A stretch of DNA of 64,000 bases from Lysinibacillus composti (lineage in GTDB: Bacteria; Bacillota; Bacilli; Bacillales_A; Planococcaceae). The stretch's first letter is position 1, and the number at the start of each line of letters is the position of its first letter. The stretch spans positions 151,001-215,000 of the forward strand of contig NZ_JAFBDY010000005.1 of the NCBI RefSeq assembly GCF_016908465.1, written 5' to 3'. Shown here piece by piece: positions 46,142-55,846 of the stretch. Below the pieces are notes generated by a model, which worked only from the letters and a program-made list of their open reading frames with translations, did not search any database and was not told the origin of the DNA. A program made the position numbers and the translations under genes.

Positions 46142-48262
46142 ATGACCGAAAAAAAAGTCTATTCGTATGAATGGGCTGGCCGTCAACTCGTTGTTGAAGT
46201 AGGACAGCTAGCAAAACAAGCAAATGGCGCAGCATTAGTACGCTATGGCGAATCAGCAGTATTATCAACTGCCACAATGTCAAAACAACCAAAACCACTA
46301 GATTTCTTCCCACTAACTGTGAACTACGAAGAACGTTTATATGCAGCAGGGAAAATTCCTGGAGGATTCATTAAACGTGAAGGGCGTCCATCTGAGCATG
46401 CCATTTTAGTTTCACGCCTTATTGACCGTCCAATTCGTCCAATGTTCCCAGATGGATTCCGTAACGAAGTACAAGTAATCTCAATGGTTATGTCTTCAGA
46501 TCCTGACTGTCCAACAGACGTGGCGGCTATGTTCGGTTCTTCTTTAGCATTATCAGTTTCAGACATTCCATTTGATGGACCAATCGCTGGTGTTCACGTT
46601 GGATATATCGACGGAGAATTCGTTCTTAACCCAACTGTTGAACAATCTGAAAAAAGTATTGTGCATTTAACAGTTGCTGGTAACAAAGATGCCATCAACA
46701 TGGTTGAAGCAGGCGCACTAGAAGTTCCTGAAGAAATTATGCTTGAAGCGATTATGTTCGGACACGAAGAAATTAAAAAATTAATTGCCTTCCAAGAACA
46801 AATCGTTGCAGAAGTAGGGAAAGAAAAAATTGGCGTTGAATTATTTGAAATCAACGAAGAAATTTCTACTCAAGTGAAAGCTGCTTGTGAAGAAGAAATG
46901 ATCGCTGCGATTCAAACAGTTGAAAAACATGCTCGTGAAGAAGCAATTTCAGCTGTAAAAGAAAAAGTCCTTGCTAGCTACGAAGAACAAGAAGCAGACG
47001 ATGAAACACTTAAACAAGTTAAAACGATTTTAGATAAAATGGTGAAAGAGGAAGTACGCCGCCTTATTACGGAAGATAAAATCCGTCCAGATGGTCGTAA
47101 ATTGGATGAAATCCGTCCTTTATCATCAGAAGTTAATTTATTACAACGTGCACACGGTTCAGGCCTATTTACACGTGGACAAACTCAAGCACTTTCAATT
47201 TGTACATTAGGGCCTCTAGGTGATGTTCAAATTATCGATGGTCTTGGTCTTGAAGAGTCAAAACGCTTCATGCACCATTATAACTTCCCACAATTCTCTG
47301 TAGGGGAAACTGGCCCAATGCGTGGACCTGGTCGTCGTGAAATTGGACATGGTGCCCTTGGAGAACGTGCATTACTTGCGGTAATTCCAGATGAAACGGA
47401 CTTCCCTTATGCAATTCGTTGTGTATCTGAAGTATTAGAATCAAACGGTTCAACATCTCAAGCATCAATTTGTGCATCAACTCTTGCCATGATGGATGCA
47501 GGTGTGCCATTAAAAGCTCCTGTAGCTGGTATTGCTATGGGTCTTGTGAAAAAAGGCGAACACTATTCAGTATTAACAGACATTCAAGGTATGGAAGATC
47601 ACCTTGGTGACATGGACTTCAAAGTTGCCGGTACTGCAAAAGGTGTAACAGCTCTTCAAATGGACATCAAAATTGATGGGTTATCACGTAACATTTTAGA
47701 AGAAGCGTTACAACAAGCAAAAGCAGGGCGTATGATCATTTTAGATCACATGATGTCAACAATTTCACAACCACGTGAAGAGTTATCTGAATACGCGCCA
47801 AAAATTATTACAATTAAAATCAATCCAGAAAAAATCCGTGACGTTATCGGATCTGGTGGTAAAACAATCAATAAAATCATTGAAGAAACTGGCGTAAAGA
47901 TTGATACTGAACAAGACGGTACAATCTACATTTCTTCTGCGAACCAAGCAATGAACGTTCGTGCAAAAGAAATTATCGAATCCATCGTTCGCGAAGCAAA
48001 AGTTGGCGAATACTACATGGCAACGGTAAAACGTATCGAAAAATTCGGTGCCTTCTGTGAAATCTTCTCTGGAAAAGACGGATTACTTCATATCTCTGAA
48101 ATCCAAGAAGAACGCACAAACAAAGTAGAAGACGTACTAAAACTTGGCGATCAATTACTTGTAAAAGTTATCGAAATCGATAACCAAGGCCGCGTTAACC
48201 TTTCTCGTAAAGTTGTAATCAAAGAAGAAAAAGAACGCGCTGAACAAGCTGAAAACCAATAA
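46142..48262 (+). CDS. pnp: Polyribonucleotide nucleotidyltransferase (PNPase)
   Basis: 706 residues: two RNase PH domains separated by a helical domain ([21 protein letters not shown]; second copy near RGQTQAL and [13 protein letters not shown]). A KH domain ([16 protein letters not shown]) and an S1 domain ([18 protein letters not shown]) follow. A 3'-5' phosphorolytic exoribonuclease of mRNA turnover and DNA repair. GAAAGGGG precedes ATG 46142. Two terminators follow. In B. subtilis ylxY and mlpA come next; here a 14-kb accessory segment intervenes and ylxY is absent. Confidence 0.98.
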   Translation: MTEKKVYSYEWAGRQLVVEVGQLAKQANGAALVRYGESAVLSTATMSKQPKPLDFFPLTVNYEERLYAAGKIPGGFIKREGRPSEHAILVSRLIDRPIRPMFPDGFRNEVQVISMVMSSDPDCPTDVAAMFGSSLALSVSDIPFDGPIAGVHVGYIDGEFVLNPTVEQSEKSIVHLTVAGNKDAINMVEAGALEVPEEIMLEAIMFGHEEIKKLIAFQEQIVAEVGKEKIGVELFEINEEISTQVKAACEEEMIAAIQTVEKHAREEAISAVKEKVLASYEEQEADDETLKQVKTILDKMVKEEVRRLITEDKIRPDGRKLDEIRPLSSEVNLLQRAHGSGLFTRGQTQALSICTLGPLGDVQIIDGLGLEESKRFMHHYNFPQFSVGETGPMRGPGRREIGHGALGERALLAVIPDETDFPYAIRCVSEVLESNGSTSQASICASTLAMMDAGVPLKAPVAGIAMGLVKKGEHYSVLTDIQGMEDHLGDMDFKVAGTAKGVTALQMDIKIDGLSRNILEEALQQAKAGRMIILDHMMSTISQPREELSEYAPKIITIKINPEKIRDVIGSGGKTINKIIEETGVKIDTEQDGTIYISSANQAMNVRAKEIIESIVREAKVGEYYMATVKRIEKFGAFCEIFSGKDGLLHISEIQEERTNKVEDVLKLGDQLLVKVIEIDNQGRVNLSRKVVIKEEKERAEQAENQ

Positions 48263-48273
48263 TCACAATAACT

Positions 48274-48315
48274 GTCTCATTAGGATCACAGAAGATTCCT
48301 GGTGAGGCTTTTTTT
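48274..48315 (+). terminator. Terminator after pnp
   Basis: GTCTCAttAGGA pairs with TCCTggTGAGGC (with wobble) around an ~11-base loop, followed by T7. Confidence 0.75.
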
Positions 48316-48369
48316 GTTGGTCAGAAAGTCAAAAGTAAACTTTTTTAAGTGATCGTGGCGCAAGCAATA

Positions 48370-48418
48370 AAAAAACAATAGGCTAGGGGAGTTTGAGCTC
48401 TCTTGCCTATTGTTTTTT
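48370..48418. terminator. Bidirectional terminator between pnp and efeU
   Basis: AAAAAACAATAGGC and GCCTATTGTTTTTT are exact complements around a 21-base loop. It lies between the convergent pnp and efeU genes and could end both. Confidence 0.85.
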
Positions 48419-48477
48419 GTTATCGTGAATTATGATTGTGATCTTGATGATTGATCGTACTGAATGCTTTTGGAGAA

Positions 48478-50208
48478 TTAAGACGCATTTCTCTTTTTAT
48501 AAATGATCGCCAACAGTATGAGTACGATTAACATGATTTGACCGACCAAAGTTTCAACTGTTGGATAAAAACCAATTGAAGCCCAAACTGGTAAGCCATC
48601 AATAATCGTTGTAGGCAATGTACTAGTAAGCTGTAGTAGGTGAATGCTGACACCAATGATCTTGAAAGCCAGTAAATAAATTAAGATTGTGGCAACTGCA
48701 AAGAATTGGTGCAATGGAATTTTTCCACTTACTCGTAATAAGACGAAAGCAACAATGACCAAAATGGCAATGGCAACACCAATACCTAAAGTGAAATCAG
48801 TCGCCGACATTTTAGGGGCAATTCCCATATAAAAGATTAAGGTCTCAGCACCTTCACGGAATACCGATAAGAAACTGATGAAGGTCATGGCCCAAATACT
48901 TTGTTTCGATATCGCATGATTAAGTTGTTTCGATAGATAAGAATTCCAAGAATGAATATTGGACTTACTATGTAACCAAACGCCAATACCAATCATCATA
49001 GCCGCAGCCAGTAACCCTATAAACCCTTCCATGATTTCGCGATTTGTATTGATGGTAGTCGAATGGAAGATGGTCGACATGAAAATGGCTAATAGTCCAC
49101 TAAGGCCAACTCCAAAACCTGCACCAATATAAATCCATTTGACCATGTGCGTTTGTTGGGATTTCTTTAAGAATGCTACTAAAGCCATGATAATGAGTAA
49201 AGCTTCAAAACCTTCACGAAGAAGAATTAAAGCAGAATCCCAATAGCTATAGTTTTGGTCTTCTTGGATAAGTAAAATTTGCTGTTTTAAATCTTCAAGT
49301 TGTGTATTTATGTCTTTGGCATCAACTTGATCTTTCATTAAATCACTGGCAATGATGGGCATATCGCTTTCAATTTTCGTGTAAAGGCTCGCATTTTTTG
49401 TTCGAATGTCACCTTCTACATTTGGCCAAATGGTAATCAATTCCTTGATCGTGTCAGATGCATTAGGAAAATCGTTTTGCAAGATTTGGGATGTGGCTTC
49501 ATCAATTAAATCTATTAATGACTGCAAAGAGTAAGTGCCCTTTGTTTCTGCATTTACTTTTTTATCAGCACCAAAATCTTTAATGGTTTGTGTTAACACA
49601 TTGAATTGATCTTGAATTAAAGCAAAATTTGGCTGGTCATTCGAAAGCTCGATGCGAATGAATGACATTTGGGTTTCAATTTTACCGTATGCTGCAATGT
49701 CATATTGGCGTACGGGAAGTTCTTTTTTGTTCCAATAGGCGTTAAATGAGTTATAAGAAGTCGTTAGTTTTTCTGTATTTTCTTCTTTGATCGCATTTTG
49801 TAGTTGGTTTAACGCAGGTGTCATGGTTTTAACAAAGGCCGTGCGTTCTGCTTTTTCATCAACTGGGTTTTCCGCTTTTTCAAGAGCGGTTAAAGCTTTT
49901 GAAAGCTCCGTTAATGCAGTTAATCGAGTATCTTTTGAATTAGCTGTAAGTGCCTTTTCTATTGCTTGGTCAACTGCTTTTGACTCTTCTGAATTCATAA
50001 CATTTGCTTCATTCCATTGAACTTCAAATGTTTGAACTGCCTCTTTTGCGCTTGTTTCATCCCCTTGTTTTGAACTCATGATGGCATCACTGATGGAAAT
50101 ATAGAGGTTGCTATAAGTTCTGTCAGCAGCTACAGGATGCAGTGTCGTCACAATGACAAGGAATAGGATGATGGCAAATTGGCTACAACGTGTTAAATAA
50201 TGCTTCAC
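48478..50208 (-). CDS. efeU: Iron permease EfeU (FTR1 family) with extracellular helical domain
   Basis: 576 residues. A signal peptide (about 1-28) is followed by a ~290-residue helical extracellular domain and an FTR1 permease domain of about seven helices. The two iron-binding REXXE motifs are present: REGFE at 331-335 and REGAE at 451-455. It moves ferric iron across the membrane after oxidation by the EfeB/EfeO system. GTG start at 50208 overlaps efeB by 26 bases, with AAAGGAAG upstream. Last gene of a Fur-box-controlled efeO-efeB-efeU operon. Confidence 0.94.
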   Translation of the reverse strand: MKHYLTRCSQFAIILFLVIVTTLHPVAADRTYSNLYISISDAIMSSKQGDETSAKEAVQTFEVQWNEANVMNSEESKAVDQAIEKALTANSKDTRLTALTELSKALTALEKAENPVDEKAERTAFVKTMTPALNQLQNAIKEENTEKLTTSYNSFNAYWNKKELPVRQYDIAAYGKIETQMSFIRIELSNDQPNFALIQDQFNVLTQTIKDFGADKKVNAETKGTYSLQSLIDLIDEATSQILQNDFPNASDTIKELITIWPNVEGDIRTKNASLYTKIESDMPIIASDLMKDQVDAKDINTQLEDLKQQILLIQEDQNYSYWDSALILLREGFEALLIIMALVAFLKKSQQTHMVKWIYIGAGFGVGLSGLLAIFMSTIFHSTTINTNREIMEGFIGLLAAAMMIGIGVWLHSKSNIHSWNSYLSKQLNHAISKQSIWAMTFISFLSVFREGAETLIFYMGIAPKMSATDFTLGIGVAIAILVIVAFVLLRVSGKIPLHQFFAVATILIYLLAFKIIGVSIHLLQLTSTLPTTIIDGLPVWASIGFYPTVETLVGQIMLIVLILLAIIYKKRNAS

Positions 50209-51460
50209 CTATATAACTTCCTTTTTTCACACCAGGGAAGCAAGCGAAAACACCACTGCCTCGATGGGTAATATATTCATTAAGTTTATCCAATCGTCCA
50301 AGTGCATTTTGAATTTTAATAAATTGCTCAGGATCTTTTTGGAATGATACAAAGACTAATCCTGCATCATAAGCACCTGTTGAATCAATTATTCCTGAAG
50401 AATAAGAGTAGGATCGGCGCATAATTCTGGCTTTAGCTTGTTTGGCAAGAAAGACATGCGAGTTCTCTGGAACGATATAATTTCCGTTTTCATCTTTTCG
50501 TTCGATTTCCATCCCATCAAATTCATTTCGTTTCCCAAGCGGAGCACCACTTTCACGGTGACGTCCAAAAGTTTTTTCCTGTTCTTTTAATGAAGTACGA
50601 TCCCACGTTTCCAAATGCAGTTGAATGCGACGTACAACTAAATATGTTCCGGAAGTCATCCATGAAGTTGATTCACCAGGTTGGACCCAGACAACTTCAT
50701 TCATATCTTTTTCACCGGATGGATTTTCTGTACCATCTTTAAAGGCAAATAAATTACGTGGTGTTTGTTTTTTTCCTTTTTCAACTGGAAATGAATTAAA
50801 ACCTGCCTGAGACCATTTGATGGTTACTTTTCCAGATGCAGCTCGAACAAGGTTTCTTACAGCATGGAAAGCCACTTGCGGGTCGTCCGCACAAGCTTGA
50901 ATACAAATGTCGCCTCCGGTATACGCCTCGTCTAGTTGGTCCTTCGGGAAATGGGGAAGGTCTTTTAATTCAGCTGGTTTAAGTGATGCTAGGCCAAGTT
51001 CCTGTTTCTCAAACAGACTAAGGCCGACACCAAAAGTAATGGATAAGTTTCGCGCATCTAGACCTTGAGCTTCTCCAGTATCTTTTGGTGGAATTAAGTC
51101 ATTCTGCTTTTCCATTGAAATGGATTCTCCATTCATCATGCGAATAGCAAGGGGAGTCCACATTTTAAATAACTCTTGTAATTCCTGCTTCGAATTTACT
51201 AGAACATTTAAAGCTGCAAAATAGATATTCGTTTGTACTGCAGTTGCAATCCCTGATTGGTGTTTCCCGTAAAAGTTCACTTTGTTAGTAGCGGTAGTGT
51301 CGTCATCAACAAATAGCTCTTCACCGAAAGCACTAAGCACGCCTCCTAGTCCAGAAGCACCAATGGCCAAACCAGCAACCCCAACACCTGTTAACTTTAA
51401 CATTTGTCTGCGAGTAATCTTTTTATCTAGAAATTTTTCATCAACATTTGTTTTAGACAT
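50183..51460 (-). CDS. efeB: Dye-decolorising heme peroxidase EfeB, Tat-exported
   Basis: 425 residues. Twin-arginine signal TRRQMLKLTGVGVAG (Arg17-Arg18), so the folded heme protein is exported. The DyP signature FKDGTENPSG, with the distal catalytic Asp, lies at about 237-246, and a proximal His region follows downstream. It oxidises ferrous iron or heme substrates for the EfeU permease. GGAGTGATGAC precedes ATG 51460, six bases after the efeO stop. Membership of the EfeB subclass follows from the Tat signal and the neighbours. Confidence 0.94.
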   Translation of the reverse strand: MSKTNVDEKFLDKKITRRQMLKLTGVGVAGLAIGASGLGGVLSAFGEELFVDDDTTATNKVNFYGKHQSGIATAVQTNIYFAALNVLVNSKQELQELFKMWTPLAIRMMNGESISMEKQNDLIPPKDTGEAQGLDARNLSITFGVGLSLFEKQELGLASLKPAELKDLPHFPKDQLDEAYTGGDICIQACADDPQVAFHAVRNLVRAASGKVTIKWSQAGFNSFPVEKGKKQTPRNLFAFKDGTENPSGEKDMNEVVWVQPGESTSWMTSGTYLVVRRIQLHLETWDRTSLKEQEKTFGRHRESGAPLGKRNEFDGMEIERKDENGNYIVPENSHVFLAKQAKARIMRRSYSYSSGIIDSTGAYDAGLVFVSFQKDPEQFIKIQNALGRLDKLNEYITHRGSGVFACFPGVKKGSYIGEALFNTL

Positions 51461-51466
51461 ATGTCA

Positions 51467-52342
51467 TCACTCCAAAATAATCCCCATCTGACTTAACGGT
51501 TCACCTAATTGGTTTACTGCTATAGCTAATTGTTTTGTATCTTCTTTCGTTAATTGTGAATATGAAACAAAATTCCCATCGTTCGTTTCAAATTTTGCTA
51601 ATAAATCATTGACAGTTTTAAATTTATCAGACAAATTTTTAACTAATTCTGGGTCTTTGTTCGAAATTTGTTCTTCTAAAATAGTAAAGATTTTTTCAGC
51701 ACCTTCGATATTCGCTTTAAAGTCATATAAGTCAGTATGAGAATAGATTTCTTCTTCACCAGTAATTTTTGATGTCGACACTTCATTTAATAAATCGATT
51801 GCACCTGTCATCATTAGTTCAGGAGTAACGTCCACCGTTTCTACGCGTGCACGTAATTCTTTTGAATCTGCAAGTAGTTGATCGGCAATCGCTTCATATC
51901 CTTTTGTTGTATTTTCTTCCCATAAGCCGTATTCGATTTTATGGTAACCAGTCCAACTTTCTTCGCCTTGTCCTTCTGCTTCTAGGTCAGCCAAGCGTGC
52001 GTCAATACGAGGATCAAGATCGCCAAAGCTTTCCGCAATTGGTTCTGAGCGTTCAAAATACATCCTTGCATGTGGATAAATCTCTTTTGCTTTTTCAAGA
52101 TCACCAGCCTTTACTGCTTGAACAAATTTTTCGGTTTCAATTGTGAATTGGTCTAATTGGTCCAAAGCGAAAACTTTATATGCATCGATTTCTTTTTGCA
52201 AGTTTGCATTTGTCGTTTCATTGTTTGTTGTTTTCTCAGTACTTACTGTTGAATCAACCTGCTTTGCATCCTCGGAATTATTGCATCCTGTCATCAAGAC
52301 GCCCCCTGCAATTAATATGGCGAATAACGATTTTGTTTTCAT
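51467..52342 (-). CDS. efeO: Iron-binding lipoprotein EfeO (imelysin/M75 domain)
   Basis: 291 residues. Lipoprotein signal with lipobox LMTGC (Cys20), a Thr/Asn-rich spacer, then an imelysin-type helical domain with the metal-binding HXXE motif HKIE at 134-137. It delivers iron to EfeU at the cell surface. There is no N-terminal cupredoxin domain, so this is the short EfeM-like form common in Bacillus (YwbM). First gene of the operon; a Fur box and promoter lie 50-85 bases upstream. Confidence 0.94.
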   Translation of the reverse strand: MKTKSLFAILIAGGVLMTGCNNSEDAKQVDSTVSTEKTTNNETTNANLQKEIDAYKVFALDQLDQFTIETEKFVQAVKAGDLEKAKEIYPHARMYFERSEPIAESFGDLDPRIDARLADLEAEGQGEESWTGYHKIEYGLWEENTTKGYEAIADQLLADSKELRARVETVDVTPELMMTGAIDLLNEVSTSKITGEEEIYSHTDLYDFKANIEGAEKIFTILEEQISNKDPELVKNLSDKFKTVNDLLAKFETNDGNFVSYSQLTKEDTKQLAIAVNQLGEPLSQMGIILE

Positions 52343-52392
52343 GTAAAATCAACTTCCTTTTTTAGATAATTTTTTATTATGTACCAAGCGTT

Positions 52393-52425
52393 AATAATGA
52401 TAATCATTATCAGTTTAAAAATCAA
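52393..52425 (-). promoter_or_regulatory. Fur box overlapping the efeO promoter
   Basis: AATAATGATAATCATTATC (52393-52411) matches 18 of 19 positions of the classical Fur consensus. On the minus strand a promoter TTGATT (52425-52420), 17-base spacer, TATCAT (52402-52397) has its -10 inside the Fur box, so bound Fur would block polymerase. Iron-repressed expression of efeOBU follows from this. Confidence 0.9.
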
Positions 52426-52660
52426 TAGGACTTAGAAAATTTTCTTTGCTTCGATTCGGTTAATTTTTTTCAAACTCAAATAAACGTGGATTTTTATTTA
52501 CAAGAGTGACTATTTAATAGCGCTTTGCAGGTGAAATGAATGCGAAAGTAAATTATTAATGGGGAGGGAAAATTGAAATACTGATGGGGGATGGGGGAAT
52601 TTTTAGGATGTTATGAAGTTGCTGAAGAGAAGAGTAGGGCGAACGGCCAGAAAGTTGGAT
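52426..52660. other. Gap upstream of the 165-bp repeats
   Basis: AT-rich sequence with no open frame, terminator or repeat that I recognise. Confidence 0.5.
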
Positions 52661-52661
52661 C

Positions 52662-53304
52662 TAACGGAAACTTCTTCCCTTATTTCACCAATAAAAGCCG
52701 CGGCAACATACATTAACGGAACAATATTCCCTTATATTCAAAAATCTTGATATTTAGTTCAAAATAGCGGAATTATTTTCCCTTATATTACTGTAATCAA
52801 TGGAAATTCAGCACTTTTTCAGATGATAACGGAAACTTCTTCCGTTATTTCACCAATAAAAGCCGCGGCAACATACATTAACGGAACAATTTTCCCTTAT
52901 ATTCAAAAATCTGTATATTTCGTTCAAAATAGCGGAATTATTTTCCCTTATATTACTGTAATCAATGGAAATTCAGCACTTTTTCAGATGATAACGGAAA
53001 CTTCTTCCCTTATTTCACCAATAAAAGCCGCGGCAACATACATTAACGGAACAATATTCCCTTATATTCAAAAATCTGTATATTTCGTTCGAAATAACGG
53101 AATTATTTTCCCTTATATTACTGTAATCAATGGAAATTCAGCACTTTTTCAGATGATAAAAGAACCTTCTTCCCTTATTTCACCAATAAAAGCCGCGGCA
53201 ACATACATTAACGGAACAATTTTCACTTATATTCAAAAATATCAATATTTAGTTCAAAATAACGGAATAATTTTCCCTTATATTACTGTAATCAATGGAA
53301 ATTG
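52662..53304 (+). repeat. 165-bp tandem array built from CGGAA...TTCCCTTAT units
   Basis: Four copies with exact 165-base spacing (for example ATGATAACGGAA at 52823 and 52988). Inside each unit the core CGGAA...TTCCCTTAT occurs three times, at steps of 52, 51 and 62 bases (52665, 52717, 52768, 52830). Because 165 is divisible by three, a 160-codon frame stays open through it, but that frame has no ribosome binding site and merely follows the repeat. Confidence 0.88.
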
Positions 53305-53329
53305 ACAGAAAGTTGGATCTAATGAATCC

Positions 53330-53660
53330 GGAAGAAACCCAGGTGTATCCGGACGAAACGGGAGTTGAACGGAAGAAAGCCAGGTGTATCCGGACGAAAC
53401 GGGAGCTGAACGAACGAAAGCCAGGTGTATCCGGACGAAACGGGAGTTGAACGGACGAAAGCCAGGTGTATCCGGACGAAACGGGAGCTGAACGGACGAA
53501 ACCCAGGTGTATCCGGACGAAACGGGAGCTGAACGGACGAAAGCCAGGTGTATCCGGACGAAACGGGAGGTGAACGGACGAAAGCCAGGTGTATCCGGAC
53601 GAAACGGGAGCAGAACAAAAGAAACCTGCATGTATCCGGACGAAATCTCGACCCATGCGG
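53330..53660 (+). repeat. 41-bp tandem array of CGGACGAAA, copy B
   Basis: Unit starts at 53349, 53390, 53431, 53472, 53513, 53554, 53595 and (partial) 53636, exactly 41 bases apart. Each unit holds two CGGACGAAA cores separated by 20 then 21 bases, with connectors CGGGAGCTGAA and GCCAGGTGTAT. All three minus-strand frames stay open because 41 is not a multiple of three. Confidence 0.92.
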
Positions 53661-53723
53661 ACGAAATCCCACTCAAACAGACGGCCGCAGCCGCACCCAC
53701 CCCAAGAAACTCCCACCAAACAA

Positions 53724-53755
53724 AAAAATCTGCTCATTTGCCTGAGCAGATTTTT
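53724..53755. terminator. Bidirectional terminator downstream of the GntR gene
   Basis: AAAAATCTGCTCA and TGAGCAGATTTTT are exact complements with a six-base loop. On the minus strand it ends the regulator transcript. Confidence 0.88.
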
Positions 53756-53784
53756 ATCATGAAACGGATCTTTTATCTATCCTT

Positions 53785-54441
53785 TTACACATAATTGAGT
53801 GACTTTTTAATTTCCTCAAAACTACGGTCAATGTGGTGGTACATGAGTGCATAAGCGTTCTCAGCGTCACCAGCTTTTATAGCTAAAAATATTTTTTCAT
53901 GATCTAAAACGTAATCTTGGTAATCTGAAATGTGTGCTTGTAATACATGGTTACGAATAAACAATGTTTTATTTTTGATTAAGCCGCAAATCTGGATTAA
54001 ATGTTCATTATCCGAGGCTTGGTCAATAAGATCATGGAATTGTTGATTTAATTTAGTAAGGGCTTTACGGTCCTTTTCAGCATCCGCTTGTTTAGATTTT
54101 TCAACAACTTCTTCAAGTATTTCTAATTGCTCTTTCGTGATGTTTTCGGCAGCTAATTTTGCTGCAGTGGATTCAAGACTTTTTCTGCAAACATATAAAT
54201 CAATGACATCTTTTTGCTCTGGATTATAGATGTACATGTTTTTATCTTCTTTGATGACTAAGCCGTCTTTTATGAGCATTTGTAATGCTTCTCGAATCGT
54301 ACCACGACTTACCTCTAAGTTTTTTGCAATTCTAGTTTCAACTAATTTTTCTCCTGGCTGAAATTCGCCTTTCATAATCATCTCGATTAAAACCGAATAA
54401 ACCTGATTATGCAATAAATCACTTTTAATAATTTTATTCAT
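53785..54441 (-). CDS. GntR-family regulator, FadR/FCD subclass
   Basis: 218 residues. An N-terminal winged helix (VYSVLIEMIMKGEFQPGEKL; RIAKNLEVSRGTIREAL, recognition helix) is followed by an all-helical FCD domain whose His/Asp residues (LNQQFHDLI and the C-terminal YHHIDRSF) would bind a metal and an organic acid ligand. It is divergent from the CoA-transferase gene at 54609, whose promoter contains a palindrome of the right kind for this family. Likely represses the catabolic cluster until its substrate is present. AGAGGTG precedes the start. Confidence 0.9.
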   Translation of the reverse strand: MNKIIKSDLLHNQVYSVLIEMIMKGEFQPGEKLVETRIAKNLEVSRGTIREALQMLIKDGLVIKEDKNMYIYNPEQKDVIDLYVCRKSLESTAAKLAAENITKEQLEILEEVVEKSKQADAEKDRKALTKLNQQFHDLIDQASDNEHLIQICGLIKNKTLFIRNHVLQAHISDYQDYVLDHEKIFLAIKAGDAENAYALMYHHIDRSFEEIKKSLNYV

Positions 54442-54512
54442 AAGACACCTCTAACAACATATTCCCTATATTTTAGCTTAACAACACACTAAAGAAAAGT
54501 AAAAAATGCTGA

Positions 54513-54551
54513 CGGTCGACCGTTGACAAAGTTCGAAACTTTCAATATATT
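54513..54551 (+). promoter_or_regulatory. Operator and sigma-A promoter of the catabolic cluster
   Basis: ACGGTCGACCGT (54513-54524) is a perfect palindrome whose last T is the first base of the -35 TTGACA (54524-54529). After 16 bases comes TATATT (54546-54551). The spacer itself holds AAAGTT-CGA-AACTTT. The GGTC..ACC core suits a FadR-type GntR repressor encoded divergently. Confidence 0.8.
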
Positions 54552-54608
54552 TAATTTATGGAAGAAAAAAGAGAATTAAGTAAAAAAATAGTACTTTGAG
54601 GTGAAAAT

Positions 54609-55820
54609 ATGCTAGATAAAACATCTATAGGTCCTTTAGAAGGCGTAAAGGTTTTAGAATTAGGATCCCTAATTGCGGGTCCATTTGCAGGAAGATTATT
54701 TGCAGATTTTGGTGCAGAGGTATTAAAAGTGGAACCACCGAAAAAAGGAGATCCCATTAGAAAATGGAGATTATTACATAATGACAATTCCCTTTGGTGG
54801 TATGTTCAATCTCGAAATAAAAAAAGTATTACACTCGACTTAAAAAATGAAGACGCACAAGAAGTGATAAAAGAGTTAGTAAAAGAAGTTGATATTGTGA
54901 TCGAAAACTTTAGACCTGGAATGCTTGAAAAATGGGGCTTAGGTTATGAAGAGTTAAAGCAAATCAACCCAAAAATCATTATGGTTCGAGTGTCAGGTTA
55001 TGGACAAGATGGCCCTTATAAAGATCGTCCAGGATTCGGTAGTATCGGAGAAGCAATGGGAGGAATTCGCTATCTAACGGGTTATCCAGATTTACCACCA
55101 ACGAGAGTAGGAATTAGTTTAGGGGATTCGGTTACTGCTTTATATGCTGTCATTGGTGCATTAATGGCCTTAAGACATCGCGATCAAGTGAGTGGTGAAG
55201 GTCAAGTAGTAGATGTTGCCCTTTATGAAGCCATCTACAGCCTAATGGAAAGTACGGTACCAGAATACGATAAATTCGGCGCTATTCGTGAACGCACAGG
55301 TAGTACATTACCTGGAATTGCCCCTTCTAATATTTATTTATGTAAGGATGGCAAATATGTAGTGATTGGTGCCAATGGAGATGGTATTTTCAAACGACTA
55401 ATGGTAGCAATCAACCGCCAAGACGTCCTTGAAAATCCTTTATATGAAACAAATGATGGAAGAAGCCAAGACGCAGAATATTTAGATTCAGTTATTGGAG
55501 AATGGACAAAATCACTAGATATTGAAAGCGCTTTAAATATTTTAGAGGAAAACGGAATACCTGCTGGATCGATCTTTAGTGTAGAAGATATGTTCAAAGA
55601 CCCACATTACCAAGCTCGTGAGATGATTGTCGATTTAGACGTTGAAGACTTAGGAAAATTAAAGGTACCAGGCATTATCCCAAAACTAAGCAAAACACCA
55701 GGTCAAATTCGCTGGGCAGGTCCAAAATTAGGCGAACATACAGACGAAATTTTAAAAGAAAAAGTAGGCTTAACAGACGAGCAAATTGAGAAATTAAAAG
55801 GCTTAGAAGTAATAAAATAA
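54609..55820 (+). CDS. Type III (CaiB/BaiF) CoA-transferase 1
   Basis: 403 residues. LEGVKVLELGSLIAGPFAGR at the start (GVKVLELGSLIAGPF), IENFRPGMLEKWGLGYEEL, VSGYGQDGPYKDRPGF, and the catalytic Asp in ISLGDSVTALYAVIGAL are family III features. It moves CoA from a donor such as succinyl-CoA to a free carboxylic acid. Followed after 26 bases by an HMG-CoA-lyase-like gene, so a substrate such as 3-hydroxy-3-methylglutarate fits. Exact substrate cannot be read from sequence. Confidence 0.9.
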   Translation: MLDKTSIGPLEGVKVLELGSLIAGPFAGRLFADFGAEVLKVEPPKKGDPIRKWRLLHNDNSLWWYVQSRNKKSITLDLKNEDAQEVIKELVKEVDIVIENFRPGMLEKWGLGYEELKQINPKIIMVRVSGYGQDGPYKDRPGFGSIGEAMGGIRYLTGYPDLPPTRVGISLGDSVTALYAVIGALMALRHRDQVSGEGQVVDVALYEAIYSLMESTVPEYDKFGAIRERTGSTLPGIAPSNIYLCKDGKYVVIGANGDGIFKRLMVAINRQDVLENPLYETNDGRSQDAEYLDSVIGEWTKSLDIESALNILEENGIPAGSIFSVEDMFKDPHYQAREMIVDLDVEDLGKLKVPGIIPKLSKTPGQIRWAGPKLGEHTDEILKEKVGLTDEQIEKLKGLEVIK

Positions 55821-55846
55821 TTAGTTATTAAAGGGGGGAACGATAA

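Noticed and set aside
52823..53305. 160-codon open frame in the 165-bp array
   Set aside because: It is the repeat read in a frame that happens to stay open. There is no ribosome binding site, and its peptide repeats exactly with the DNA unit.
53249..53737. Three overlapping minus-strand frames of 117-162 codons
   Set aside because: All three frames of the same 41-bp array are open, and none has a start signal or known domain.
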